NCBI GenBank assembly: GCA_902793335.1
Contig: CADBCZ010000022.1
Coordinates: 1-49,222 of the forward strand
DNA from: an uncultured Lachnospiraceae bacterium
GTDB lineage: Bacteria > Bacillota > Clostridia > Lachnospirales > Lachnospiraceae
DNA length: 49,222 nt
Reading direction: 5' to 3'
The notes under the pieces were generated by a model. The model was not told the origin of the DNA. It saw only the letters and a program-made list of their open reading frames with translations, and searched no databases. Made by a program: the position numbers and the translations under genes. Positions 9,298 to 18,353 of this stretch are shown here, piece by piece (position 1 is the stretch's first letter; the number at the start of each line of letters is the position of its first letter).

Positions 9298-11616
9298 ATG
9301 ATATTTCCAAATAGTTATTTTGAGGATGAAGTAAGAGATGGTTTTTTTGTTACCGGTATTATGAAAAAATGCTGGGCTGCTCAATTGGAAGTGCTATCTG
9401 ATATATCGAGAGTTTGCAAAAGATATGGAATAAGATGGTATGCGGATTGTGGTACCTTGCTTGGAGCAGTTCGACATGGTGGATTTATACCTTGGGATGA
9501 TGATTTGGATATATGTATGTTTAGAGATGATTATTATAAATTTTTGTCTGTTGCGAGTAGGGAGCTTACTAATATATGGCCGGAATATAGGATTCTCAAT
9601 TATCATGATGAAGAATATTGGGAACCTATGAGTAGAATAGTTAATTCTGATAATGTAAGTTTTTCGTCGGACAGAATAGAGAAGTTTCATGGATATCCGT
9701 TTTGTGCTGGAATAGATATTTTTCCTCTTGATTTTGTGTGCCGTGATGAAGAAGAGGAGAAAGCCAGGAAGGAACTGTTTAAGGCTATTTTTGAATTGGC
9801 AGACAGTGATTATGCTGAAACTATAGATAAAAGTATGCTTGAGGAATTAGCAAAATCTGTAGGTAAAAAGTATGACGATAGCAAGTCTGCAAAACTACAA
9901 TTATATGAATGGGGAGAAATTGTATCGTCTTTGTATAGGAGAGAGGAAGCAGACAATGTATGTCTTATGCATTTTTGGTACAAAAACAATGACCATATAT
10001 ATCCTATGGAATTGTTTGAAAAGACAATTGAAATACCTTTTGAAACTACATATATTCAGGCTCCTGTAGGTTATGATACGGTTTTGAAAATTGAATATGG
10101 TGATTATATGAAACTTGTAAAATCCAGTGGACTTCATGACTATCCCCATTATGATAGTCAGATTGAAAAAGTTGAAGAATGGCTTGGTGAGTCTTCTCCA
10201 TTTCATAAAAGCATAAATAGAGACAGTTATAAAAACATATGCAAGCATAATGTGGGTGAAAATCCAAGAAAGGCAGTTAGGGATAATTCGAAAGAAACAA
10301 TAAAACTTCTTTATGAAGCACATGAGGAATTGGTTAAATTATTAAATAATTCTTGTATAAATGATGCTATTGAATTATTGTCTCAGTGTCAGGAGGTTGC
10401 CATCCAGATAGGTTCATATATTGAAGAGTATCAAGGAGAAGGTTTTATTACCGTTAAATATCTTGAGGATTATTGCGAATCAGTTTATCAATTGTCACAG
10501 GTTGCTATGGAGGAAGATAATAAGGACCTTGTGATGGATAAAATCGATATAATAAACAGGCAACTTGATGATATCAATGATAGTATTGAAAAAGATATTA
10601 GTGTACGTAAGGAAGTTGTTATAATACCGTTTAAAGCTGACTATTGGTACGTTTTTGATGGAATATGGAAAAAACATAAGGATGATCCAAGTGTTAATGT
10701 ACATGTTATTCCGATCCCGTATTACTACAAGTCTGCGCTTGGAGAAGTGACTATTAAGTCTTATGAGACTGACGATTATCCGGATTATATATGTCCGGAG
10801 AGTTATAATGATTACAATTTTGAGATGATGTGTCCGGATAAAATATATATCCAATATCCGTATGATAACGATAATTTTATTACTACGATTGATCCGGTAT
10901 TTTATGCAAAGAATCTTAAGAAATATACGAATGAGCTTGTGTATATTCCTTATTTCAAGACGGATGAGATAGGGCAAGGTGAAGAGCGTGCATATAAGGT
11001 TATGGACAATTATGTTCTTACGCCGGCAGTGTTATATTCTGATAAAGTAATGGTTCAAACTGATAATATAAAAGAATTGTATATAAAGAAGCTTTCCGAG
11101 TTCTTTGGAGATGAGACAAGGACTGTTTGGATAGATAAATTATCTGAAACAGCTGAAAAACTGTATGAGAGAAGCAAGCTGTTAGATAAGAAAGATATTG
11201 ATATGCCCAAAGAGTGGAAAGAAATTTTACTTAAAGCAAACGGAGAAATTAAGAAGATTATCGTGTACAATATCAGTATAAGTGGCGTGTTTGAACATAA
11301 AAATAAAATGATAGATAAAATAAAAAGCGTCATGGAAGTGTTTGCTGAAAATAGTGAAAATATAGCAGTAATTTGGCATCATGATCCGTTGATTGAGGCA
11401 ACTATTCCTGTAATTGATCCTAAACTGTATGATATGTTTGCGAATCTGGTTTATGAGTTTAAGTCAGCTGGTTTTGGCATATATGATGATAGCGAAAATG
11501 TTGAAAGACTGCTGTCGCTGGCAGATGCATATTATGGAGATACAGATAAATTGGTTCAGCTATTCAGAAATCGTAATCTTCCAATCATGATTCAAAATAC
11601 AGAAATACTTTACTGA
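9298..11616 (+). CDS. LicD-family protein fused to a CDP-glycerol transferase-like domain
   Basis: The LicD domain (to about residue 290) carries [20 protein letters not shown] followed by DLDICMFRDDYY. A helical linker (about 320-435) contains the segment SYIEEYQGEGFITVKYLEDY, shared with the 13819 copy. The C-terminal domain has PDKIYIQYPYDNDNFITTID, YFKTDEIGQGEERAYKVMDN and LYSDKVMVQTDNIKELYIKK, ending at ADAYYGDTDKLVQLFRNRNL. A TTG at 9280 and an ATG at 9292 are in frame, but GGGAGAGG sits six bases before ATG 9298 and the paralogues start at the same point (MxxF..YFxDEVRDGF). It is likely a cytoplasmic transferase of a phosphate-linked group, substrate unknown. The gene ends seven bases inside the convergent gene on the other strand. 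Confidence 0.82.
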   Translation: MIFPNSYFEDEVRDGFFVTGIMKKCWAAQLEVLSDISRVCKRYGIRWYADCGTLLGAVRHGGFIPWDDDLDICMFRDDYYKFLSVASRELTNIWPEYRILNYHDEEYWEPMSRIVNSDNVSFSSDRIEKFHGYPFCAGIDIFPLDFVCRDEEEEKARKELFKAIFELADSDYAETIDKSMLEELAKSVGKKYDDSKSAKLQLYEWGEIVSSLYRREEADNVCLMHFWYKNNDHIYPMELFEKTIEIPFETTYIQAPVGYDTVLKIEYGDYMKLVKSSGLHDYPHYDSQIEKVEEWLGESSPFHKSINRDSYKNICKHNVGENPRKAVRDNSKETIKLLYEAHEELVKLLNNSCINDAIELLSQCQEVAIQIGSYIEEYQGEGFITVKYLEDYCESVYQLSQVAMEEDNKDLVMDKIDIINRQLDDINDSIEKDISVRKEVVIIPFKADYWYVFDGIWKKHKDDPSVNVHVIPIPYYYKSALGEVTIKSYETDDYPDYICPESYNDYNFEMMCPDKIYIQYPYDNDNFITTIDPVFYAKNLKKYTNELVYIPYFKTDEIGQGEERAYKVMDNYVLTPAVLYSDKVMVQTDNIKELYIKKLSEFFGDETRTVWIDKLSETAEKLYERSKLLDKKDIDMPKEWKEILLKANGEIKKIIVYNISISGVFEHKNKMIDKIKSVMEVFAENSENIAVIWHHDPLIEATIPVIDPKLYDMFANLVYEFKSAGFGIYDDSENVERLLSLADAYYGDTDKLVQLFRNRNLPIMIQNTEILY

Positions 11617-12272
11617 TTTATGGAATGAATGTATTCTTCTACGAACTTGTCACGTTCTTCATAATAATTGGCAAGGTTCATAAAACCCGCGTCGTGAATA
11701 CACCAGGGGCTTGGCATGTTTGGCACCACAACTTTATATCCGGCATTTTTGAATTCAATACTCTGGGATACATCATAGAAATCCCATTTATCAAATATGT
11801 CATCACGCCAGGGGATATCGTATTGGGTGGCCATTAGTAAACCATCAATAGCTGCTACCTCCTGATATTTTCCATGAATATCGCCTAATAGCCAATCGTC
11901 CATGCGGGAAACGTTACAGCAGTACAGGTGGCCAACACGGTCACCGTGCCACATAACATAATCGTCGGGGAGAGAGACGGATCCAACCATACCTATCATG
12001 CCAATGCTTTCGTCCTCAAAAATATTCAACATTTTTGAAATGAAATCTTTTTCTATTATCATCGTATCCTGATGTAGATAGACTTTATATTTGGCATCCG
12101 ATGCGGACATGCCTTCGTTGTATCCGGATGCCATGCTGGCAGCTTCCCATACAGAAAGCAAATCAATGCTATATCCATCAGGTATATTGAGTCTGCTAAT
12201 AAAGTAGGTTGCTTCTGCTTCATATTGTGAATCGTTGGTGCATATTATAAAACAGATTTTTTTGCTATCCAT
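11610..12272 (-). CDS. Small GT2-type glycosyltransferase (Glyco_tranf_2_5 type)
   Basis: The 220-residue product has the layout of short family-2-like glycosyltransferases: an N-terminal nucleotide-binding strand (KKICFIICTNDSQYEAEATY), SMASGYNEGMSASDAKYKVY, and an acidic-histidine motif LHQDTMII where a DxD would act. Later come GMIGMVGSVSLP, DGLLMATQYDIPWRDDIFDK and the C-terminal WCIHDAGFMNLANYYEERDK. GGAGG on the minus strand lies six bases before ATG 12272. It is downstream of the unknown gene at 12294-12704 by 21 bases, so these two reverse-strand genes form an operon. Its 3' end overlaps the end of the LicD gene on the plus strand by seven bases. I infer a sugar transferase acting with the island. 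Confidence 0.75.
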   Translation of the reverse strand: MDSKKICFIICTNDSQYEAEATYFISRLNIPDGYSIDLLSVWEAASMASGYNEGMSASDAKYKVYLHQDTMIIEKDFISKMLNIFEDESIGMIGMVGSVSLPDDYVMWHGDRVGHLYCCNVSRMDDWLLGDIHGKYQEVAAIDGLLMATQYDIPWRDDIFDKWDFYDVSQSIEFKNAGYKVVVPNMPSPWCIHDAGFMNLANYYEERDKFVEEYIHSINQ

Positions 12273-12293
12273 TGGTGTCCTCCTGATAAAAAA

Positions 12294-12704
12294 CTAAGAA
12301 AAAATACATGATAAATCCGTTAATACCTGTTGCTTGTTGACAGATGAAGTCTGAACCACTATTTTCAAAAATTCTGCCGATATACTTTTGGATATTATAA
12401 AATCAACCAGCATTTTTGTTGATTCGTCGTTGTTATCAAATTCAAACTCCCAAAGCAAAAACTTAAGTCTGCGAAATATTCCTATTAATTCTTGCATGTT
12501 ATTTCCAAGAGTGAATGAAGTGTTTTGTATGCCATTTTTTATTTCTTCCCTGTAGATTAATACATACAAACTGATATATGCTAATTCATCAGAATCAATC
12601 TGTTGCATAAATTCATCTGTGAAAACAGCACTTATTTTGTCGTATTGTTTGTTGAAAAGCAGTTCGTTAATTTCCGATATGGTTTTAGAATTATTATCAG
12701 CCAT
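12294..12704 (-). CDS. Unknown 136-residue, mostly helical protein
   Basis: I do not recognise this family. The product is acidic and apparently alpha-helical throughout (SEINELLFNKQYDKISAVF, FRRLKFLLWEFEFDNNDEST), with one cysteine near the C-terminus and no signal peptide or membrane span. A purine-rich GGGGG lies before ATG 12704 on the minus strand, so translation is credible. It precedes the small glycosyltransferase in a two-gene reverse operon, and a role as its partner or regulator is only a guess. Its start faces the divergent LicD gene at 12868 across a 163-base gap. Confidence 0.6.
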   Translation of the reverse strand: MADNNSKTISEINELLFNKQYDKISAVFTDEFMQQIDSDELAYISLYVLIYREEIKNGIQNTSFTLGNNMQELIGIFRRLKFLLWEFEFDNNDESTKMLVDFIISKSISAEFLKIVVQTSSVNKQQVLTDLSCIFS

Positions 12705-12802
12705 GTAAAAATCCCCCGAAAGGTAAGTATGTTTATAAAAGTATATTATCTGTAAGGGGGAATTTTGTCAATGTAATAGCCGCTTTATCAGCTAAGAATA
12801 TA

Positions 12803-12832
12803 TTTACATAAGATTTATAGATATGGTATTAT
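12803..12832 (+). promoter_or_regulatory. Candidate sigma-A promoter for the second LicD block
   Basis: TTTACA (12803-12808) and TATTAT (12827-12832) are separated by 18 bases, each one change from the TTGACA/TATAAT consensus. They lie 36 bases before ATG 12868, in the divergent gap with the reverse-strand pair. The rest of that gap (12705-12802) shows no other clear element. Confidence 0.5.
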
Positions 12833-12867
12833 AAAACATAAGAAAAGTTTGGGGTGGTATACGATAA

Positions 12868-13734
12868 ATGTTAGAAATATCTAATGATTTTTTTGAGGAA
12901 GAAGAACGGCTGGGGTTTCATATCGAAGCAATGATGAAGAAGGCCTGGGCGGTACAGCTTAATGTTCTTTCTGAGATTGACCGAATATGCAATAAGTATG
13001 GTATTACGTACTTTGCAGCAGGTGGAACTATGCTTGGAACTATCAGGCATAAGGGATATATTCCCTGGGATGATGATATTGATATTACCATGAAACGTGG
13101 TGATTATGAGAGATTTCTTAAGGTGGCGCCGGATGAGATACCGCCTAATTATTATCTTCATTGCAATGAATATTTTGATAGTCATGCAAGCTTTCATGCA
13201 GCTCTGATGAATGGAAGAGATGATAAGTATGATTTTCCATATGTTGCAGGAGTGGATATATTTGTGCTTGATTATGTGCCGGCGGATGAAGAGGAAGAAT
13301 TTTTGTTCCGCACATTGTTTGGACTGGTATATGAAACTGCACGTACCTGTAGGGAAATAAGCTCAGGTGAACTGCAGGATAAGTTAAGTCAGATTAAAGA
13401 ATTAACAGGTGTGGAAGTGGTTGATGACGGAAGGCTTCAACATAATCTATGGGTTCTTGCACATCAGATTGCCAAAATGTATTCGAGGGAGGAATCTAAG
13501 GGGATTACACATATACCGAACATTGTGTGTCGTGATATAGAATGTTATGTGCCTATTGAATGCTATGATGACACTATAAGGATGCCGTTTGAGATGACTA
13601 CAGTGCCGGTTGCCGTAGGGTATGATAAAGCGCTAAAGGCATTGTATGGCGAGGATTATATGACGCCACAAAATGTCAGGGCAAGACACGATTATCCTTT
13701 CTATGCAAGTCAGCAGAAAATGTCCGGTGATTGA
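12868..13734 (+). CDS. LicD-family protein, single domain
   Basis: At 288 residues this is a LicD domain alone, the usual length for stand-alone members. It has WAVQLNVLSEIDRICNKYGI, AAGGTMLGTIRHKGYIPWDD, DIDITMKRGDYERFLKVAPD and a C-terminal YDKALKALYGEDYMTPQN. LicD enzymes move a phosphorylated group such as phosphorylcholine from a CDP carrier to a sugar; the group used here cannot be read from sequence. The start ATG 12868 follows GGGGTGG. It heads a plus-strand block of three LicD genes and lacks the linker and C-terminal domain of its neighbours, so it might be the ancestral form or a partner. The next gene follows after 84 bases. Confidence 0.85.
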   Translation: MLEISNDFFEEEERLGFHIEAMMKKAWAVQLNVLSEIDRICNKYGITYFAAGGTMLGTIRHKGYIPWDDDIDITMKRGDYERFLKVAPDEIPPNYYLHCNEYFDSHASFHAALMNGRDDKYDFPYVAGVDIFVLDYVPADEEEEFLFRTLFGLVYETARTCREISSGELQDKLSQIKELTGVEVVDDGRLQHNLWVLAHQIAKMYSREESKGITHIPNIVCRDIECYVPIECYDDTIRMPFEMTTVPVAVGYDKALKALYGEDYMTPQNVRARHDYPFYASQQKMSGD

Positions 13735-13818
13735 TTGAGTGTTGATGATATAGAATGTGAAAAAGTGTAATGTTGTTAATGGAAGTGAGTAGATGATAAG
13801 AACTTGGAGAAGTGTCAG

Positions 13819-16176
13819 ATGGTAGAATTTCCACAGGATTATTTTGATGATGAAGTCAGAGACGGGTTCTATGTGAATGGTCTTATGAAAAGGTGCTGGG
13901 CGGCTCAGATAGAGGTGCTTTCTGATATTGCGTCTGTTTGTGATAAATATAATATTAAATGGTATGCGGACTGCGGAACTTTACTTGGGGCGGTGCGCCA
14001 TGGTGGCTTTGTGCCCTGGGATGATGACCTCGATATATGCATGTTTCGTGATGACTACATGAAATTTATAGAGGTGGCAGAGAAAGAGCTTAAGGGTATT
14101 TGGAAGGGTTATAAATTATTTAACTTTAGAAATGGTGACTACTGGGAGGTTATCAGCCGTGTGGTTGACATGCACTCATTAAGTTTTGAGGAAGATAGAA
14201 CCCGTAAGTTTCATGGATTTCCATTAGAGGTAGGAGTTGATATTTTTCCACTTGATTTTTTGAGTGTTGATCGGGAGAGAGAAGAAAAACGAATGGCAAT
14301 CTGCAACTGCATTTTCTCCATCGCAGATGATAAACGACTTAAGCGATCTGATAAATATATAAATGATACGCTAAGTAATATCGAGGAAGCAACAGGATAT
14401 ACGTTTGACAGAAAGAAATCTCTGCAGATGCAGTTATACACTCTTGGTGAAGAGATGTTTTCTATGTTTGACAGAAAACAGGCAAAATATGCGGCACTTA
14501 TGGGTTACTGGCTTAAAGATGAGAGTCATAAGTATGATCTTAGCTGGTATGAGCAGGCAGTTATGCTTTCGTTTGAAAATATTAAGATTCCTGTTCCTAT
14601 CGGTTATGACTCGGCACTGAAAACAGAATACGGTGATTATATGAAGATAGTGCGTACGGGCGGAGCACATAATTATCCAAGGTACGGTGAACAGATAGAA
14701 GAGGTAGATAAAGAATTAGGTGTTGAGTCTCCATTTTGCAAGAAGGTGCCACAAAAGGTAGTTGTAGAAAAAGATGGCAGGTGCAATTGTGATGTGCAGC
14801 GGGATTATGGAAATGGTAATCCGCGCAATGCGGTAAAAAATCAGATAAGAGATTTGTCAGGTTTGCTTGCAGAGGCACACGTTGAGATTAAGAGATTACT
14901 CGAAAACGGCAATGTGGACGACGCGGTTAACTTACTTGCAGATTGTCAGAATACTGCAATATATCTGGGGACATTTATAGAGGAAAATTACGGAGAAGGA
15001 TTCATTACGGTAAAATATCTTGAGGAATATTGTGAGTTGGTTTATAGACTTAGTGAGGATATTTTTACTAATGAATCAAATGCGGAAGAAATATACGATA
15101 TCTTGAATAAGGGACTTCAAACTGTGAATGACAGTATTGAGGGTGATATCAAAGCTAAAAGAGAAGTAGTGTTCATTCCTTATAAGGCTGAATTATGGAA
15201 GTATATGGAGGCTTTGTGGAAAAAGCATAGTGATGAGCATGACACAGAGGTTTATGTTGTGCCGGCACCATTTTATAGGAAGAGCGCAACAGGAAAACTT
15301 GAAGCAGAAAGATATGAGGGTGACAGATTCCCGGAATATGTTACTGTAACCGATTACAGAGCATACAATTTTAAGGAGCGTCAGCCGGACGTTGTTTATA
15401 TTCAAAATCCTTTCGATAATGATAATTTTTCGATGACGGTTCATCCGTATTTCTATGCGTCCAGATTAAAACAATATACAGACGAACTTATATATGTTCA
15501 GAGCTTTATAGGTGAGGAGATACATGAAGGAGAAGAGCGCTCGTATAAGGCGATGATCCAATATGCAGTGTCTCCCGGGGTGATATATGCGGATAGAGTG
15601 ATAGTCCAATCTGAGCATATGAAGGAAATGTATGTTAAAAAACTGACGGATTATTATGGGGAAGAAACGGCAGAAATCTGGGATGCTAAGATATCCGGAA
15701 ATGATGCCGGGATTTATAATTTCAAAGAAGATGATAATTATAAAATGTTTAACGATTTTAAGGATATGATATACAGGAAAAACGGCAGTAGAAAGAAAGT
15801 GATACTGTATTTCACAAGTGTCTGCGGCTTGTATGAAAATGGCGAGCGGATGATAGAAAAAATTAAATCGGTCTTTTCAACATTTAAAGAGAGGGCGGAT
15901 GATATAACTCTTGTGTGGTATCCGGATTCGTCGATTGATGAAGTGATTGGAAAATCGAACAAGTCATTATGGGAAAAGTATAGAGAGCTTATAGAAGAGT
16001 ATGTTGAAGCTGATTTTGGAATAATTTTAACTGCGGATAAATTTATGGCTAATGAAGACGCAGATGTTGAATGCCTGATTGATTTGGTTGATGCCTATTA
16101 CGGAGATACAGATAAACTTGTGACAAAGTGTATGAACAGAAGGATTCCTGTGATGATACAAAATGTCGATGCGTAG
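13819..16176 (+). CDS. LicD-family protein fused to a CDP-glycerol transferase-like domain (longest copy)
   Basis: This 785-residue copy has all three parts: LicD ([20 protein letters not shown], then DLDICMFRDDY), a helical linker (about 330-440, with GTFIEENYGEGFITVKYLEE) and the C-terminal domain (PDVVYIQNPFDNDNF, YVQSFIGEEIHEGEERSYKA, SPGVIYADRVIVQSEHMKEM, then VDAYYGDTDKLVTKCMNRRI). An in-frame TTG at 13804 exists, but it overlaps the likely Shine-Dalgarno (GGAGA at 13806-13810), eight bases before ATG 13819, and MVEF matches the next copy. The first part of the gene shares a 35-base identical run with the following gene (13903-13937 and 16315-16349), showing recent duplication or gene conversion. 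Confidence 0.82.
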   Translation: MVEFPQDYFDDEVRDGFYVNGLMKRCWAAQIEVLSDIASVCDKYNIKWYADCGTLLGAVRHGGFVPWDDDLDICMFRDDYMKFIEVAEKELKGIWKGYKLFNFRNGDYWEVISRVVDMHSLSFEEDRTRKFHGFPLEVGVDIFPLDFLSVDREREEKRMAICNCIFSIADDKRLKRSDKYINDTLSNIEEATGYTFDRKKSLQMQLYTLGEEMFSMFDRKQAKYAALMGYWLKDESHKYDLSWYEQAVMLSFENIKIPVPIGYDSALKTEYGDYMKIVRTGGAHNYPRYGEQIEEVDKELGVESPFCKKVPQKVVVEKDGRCNCDVQRDYGNGNPRNAVKNQIRDLSGLLAEAHVEIKRLLENGNVDDAVNLLADCQNTAIYLGTFIEENYGEGFITVKYLEEYCELVYRLSEDIFTNESNAEEIYDILNKGLQTVNDSIEGDIKAKREVVFIPYKAELWKYMEALWKKHSDEHDTEVYVVPAPFYRKSATGKLEAERYEGDRFPEYVTVTDYRAYNFKERQPDVVYIQNPFDNDNFSMTVHPYFYASRLKQYTDELIYVQSFIGEEIHEGEERSYKAMIQYAVSPGVIYADRVIVQSEHMKEMYVKKLTDYYGEETAEIWDAKISGNDAGIYNFKEDDNYKMFNDFKDMIYRKNGSRKKVILYFTSVCGLYENGERMIEKIKSVFSTFKERADDITLVWYPDSSIDEVIGKSNKSLWEKYRELIEEYVEADFGIILTADKFMANEDADVECLIDLVDAYYGDTDKLVTKCMNRRIPVMIQNVDA

Positions 16177-16230
16177 TTGTACAGCATAAGTATTTTGCAG
16201 AAAAGAGAAACATTGAGGGGAATATAAGTT

Positions 16231-18222
16231 ATGGTTGAATTTTCTCATGAATATTTTGAAGATGAAGTAAGGGATGGTTTTTATGTGAACGGTCTCATGA
16301 AAAAATGTTGGGCAGCTCAGATAGAGGTGCTTTCTGATATTGCGTCTGTGTGCGCGAAATATAATATCAGATGGTTTGCAGATTGCGGAACCTTACTTGG
16401 AGCAGTGCGCCATGGGGGATTTATTCCGTGGGATGATGACCTTGATATATGCATGTTTCGTGAGGATTATGTTCGATTCTTAAGTGTTGCCGAGAGTGAA
16501 TTAAAAAGCATATACGGTAATTACAGAGTTCATAATTTTCATAACGAAGATTTCTGGGAAATGATAAGCCGCGTGGACAATGCTACAACAATTGATTATT
16601 CACAAGAGCATCTTGGAAAATTCCATGGCTATCCTTTCCGGGCCGGCGTTGACATTTTTCCGCTTGATTACATGTGTGAAAACCGGGCGGAGGAAGAAGA
16701 GAGAATGTTGGCTGCACAGATGGTATTCACGATGGCAAGACGAGACGACCTTGAGACACTAAGCGAGGAAATTGTTGATTATCTTGATGCGATAGAAGAG
16801 GCGTTGGGTGCACATTTTGACAGAAATAATCAACTTAGAAGACAACTGTTTGCAATGGGAGAAGCATTGTTTTCAATGTATAGAAGGGAAGAGTCGAATC
16901 ATGCACTGCTCATGCCGTTCTGGCTTAAGGATGAGAGCCATGTCTATCCTTTGGAACTGTATGAAAATACGGTTATGATACCATTTGAGAATGTCAGGAT
17001 TCCGGCACCTGCTATGTATAATGAGGTGTTGAAAATCGAGTACGGTGATTATATGAAGATAGTTCGGAGCGGAAGTGCGCATGAGTACCCTTATCATGAT
17101 GAGTATATTAAGATGCTAAATGATAACATGGGTGAGAGGTCACCGTTTTGGAAGAAGGTATCAAAGGAAGAAGTTGAAGGGATTATTGCTGCTACAGGAT
17201 CAAATAAATGCAATAAGAGAAAGATTGTTTTCTTTCCGTATAAATCTTCAAAATGGAAATACATGGAGTATGAATGGAAGAAGGCATGCAAGGATCCAAA
17301 TGCAGAGGTAAGCGTAGTTCCTATTCCGTATTATGAAAAAGGGGCGTTGGGATCGCTTGGCAGAGAACACTACGATATAGATTCATATCCGGATTATGTG
17401 CAGGTTAGGGATTATTTATCGTATGATCTTGAAGTTGAGAAACCGGACTTTGCGTATATACAGAATCCTTATGATGATGATAATTATACATGTTCAGTTA
17501 ATCCGTATTTCTATGCAAAGAACCTCAAGAAATATGTTGATGAGCTTATATATATACCATGCTTCTATGAGGAGGAAATTGGACAAGCAGATGAGCGTGC
17601 TTATAAGTCAATGATGCAGTATGTTATCTCACCGGGTGTGGTCTATGCCGATAAGATTATTCTTCAGTCGGAACAGATGAAGGATGCTTATGTTAAGAAA
17701 CTGGTTGATTATTTCGGCGAGGATACAAGAAACATATGGGAGAATAAGATTGACGGAAACGGTATAAAAATATACGAAAGTGCATTGGGAATTTCAGAGA
17801 AAAATTATGATGTTATTCCTGATGCCTGGAAGAAGATAATATTTAAAGAAGATGGAAGCGCTAAGAAAGTTATCATTTATCACGTGAGTATCAATAGCAT
17901 GCTTGAGAATAAGGATAAGATAATTGAAAAGGTCAGGGCAGCGCTCGAAACATTCAAAAAGAACAGTGATGAAATAACAGTTGTATGGCATAGTGATCCG
18001 TTGATTGTAGATACACTACCAGTGATAGATGCAGGACTTTATGAGAAGTATATGGCAGTAGTGGAGGGGTTCAATGCTGAGAATTGGGGCATACATTATG
18101 ATGGCAGCGATATTGAACTAATGCTTCCGTTGGTTGATGCCTATTACGGAGATACAGACAGGATTATTCAACAGTGCAGGATGAGAAAGATTCCTGTGAT
18201 GATACAGAATGTGGAAGTATAA
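16231..18222 (+). CDS. LicD fusion protein lacking the helical linker
   Basis: The 663-residue product keeps the LicD domain ([31 protein letters not shown]) and the C-terminal domain (PDFAYIQNPYDDDNYTC, YIPCFYEEEIGQADERAYKS, SPGVVYADKIILQSEQMKDA, VDAYYGDTDRIIQQCRMRKI). The ~110-residue helical linker present in the 9298 and 13819 products is absent: the LicD part runs through a short NKCNKRK stretch directly into VFFPYKSSKWKYMEYEWKK. The loss is in frame, so the protein is probably functional. ATG 16231 follows GAGGGG. No terminator is visible before the next gene, which has its own promoter. Confidence 0.82.
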   Translation: MVEFSHEYFEDEVRDGFYVNGLMKKCWAAQIEVLSDIASVCAKYNIRWFADCGTLLGAVRHGGFIPWDDDLDICMFREDYVRFLSVAESELKSIYGNYRVHNFHNEDFWEMISRVDNATTIDYSQEHLGKFHGYPFRAGVDIFPLDYMCENRAEEEERMLAAQMVFTMARRDDLETLSEEIVDYLDAIEEALGAHFDRNNQLRRQLFAMGEALFSMYRREESNHALLMPFWLKDESHVYPLELYENTVMIPFENVRIPAPAMYNEVLKIEYGDYMKIVRSGSAHEYPYHDEYIKMLNDNMGERSPFWKKVSKEEVEGIIAATGSNKCNKRKIVFFPYKSSKWKYMEYEWKKACKDPNAEVSVVPIPYYEKGALGSLGREHYDIDSYPDYVQVRDYLSYDLEVEKPDFAYIQNPYDDDNYTCSVNPYFYAKNLKKYVDELIYIPCFYEEEIGQADERAYKSMMQYVISPGVVYADKIILQSEQMKDAYVKKLVDYFGEDTRNIWENKIDGNGIKIYESALGISEKNYDVIPDAWKKIIFKEDGSAKKVIIYHVSINSMLENKDKIIEKVRAALETFKKNSDEITVVWHSDPLIVDTLPVIDAGLYEKYMAVVEGFNAENWGIHYDGSDIELMLPLVDAYYGDTDRIIQQCRMRKIPVMIQNVEV

Positions 18223-18282
18223 CCCACCTGTAAATGAAGAAAAAGATTATGGCAAAAAGTATGGAAAAATTATTGCGTTTTG

Positions 18283-18291
18283 TGATATACT
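18283..18291 (+). promoter_or_regulatory. Extended -10 promoter of the accessory patch
   Basis: TGATATACT (TGn plus TATACT) lies 63 bases before ATG 18354. The same nine bases form the -10 of the Pse operon promoter at 21699-21707. No good -35 is present. The 131-base gap 18223-18353 shows nothing else clear and no terminator for the preceding LicD gene. Confidence 0.4.
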
Positions 18292-18353
18292 CCATATATT
18301 ATAGCAGATACAGTAATTATAGCGTAATTGATTAATAGATTGGATGTGTATAT

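Noticed and set aside
12378-12387. SigD-like GCCGATAT box on the plus strand
   Set aside because: It lies inside the reverse-strand coding region with no TAAA element at the right distance and no plus-strand gene directly after it.
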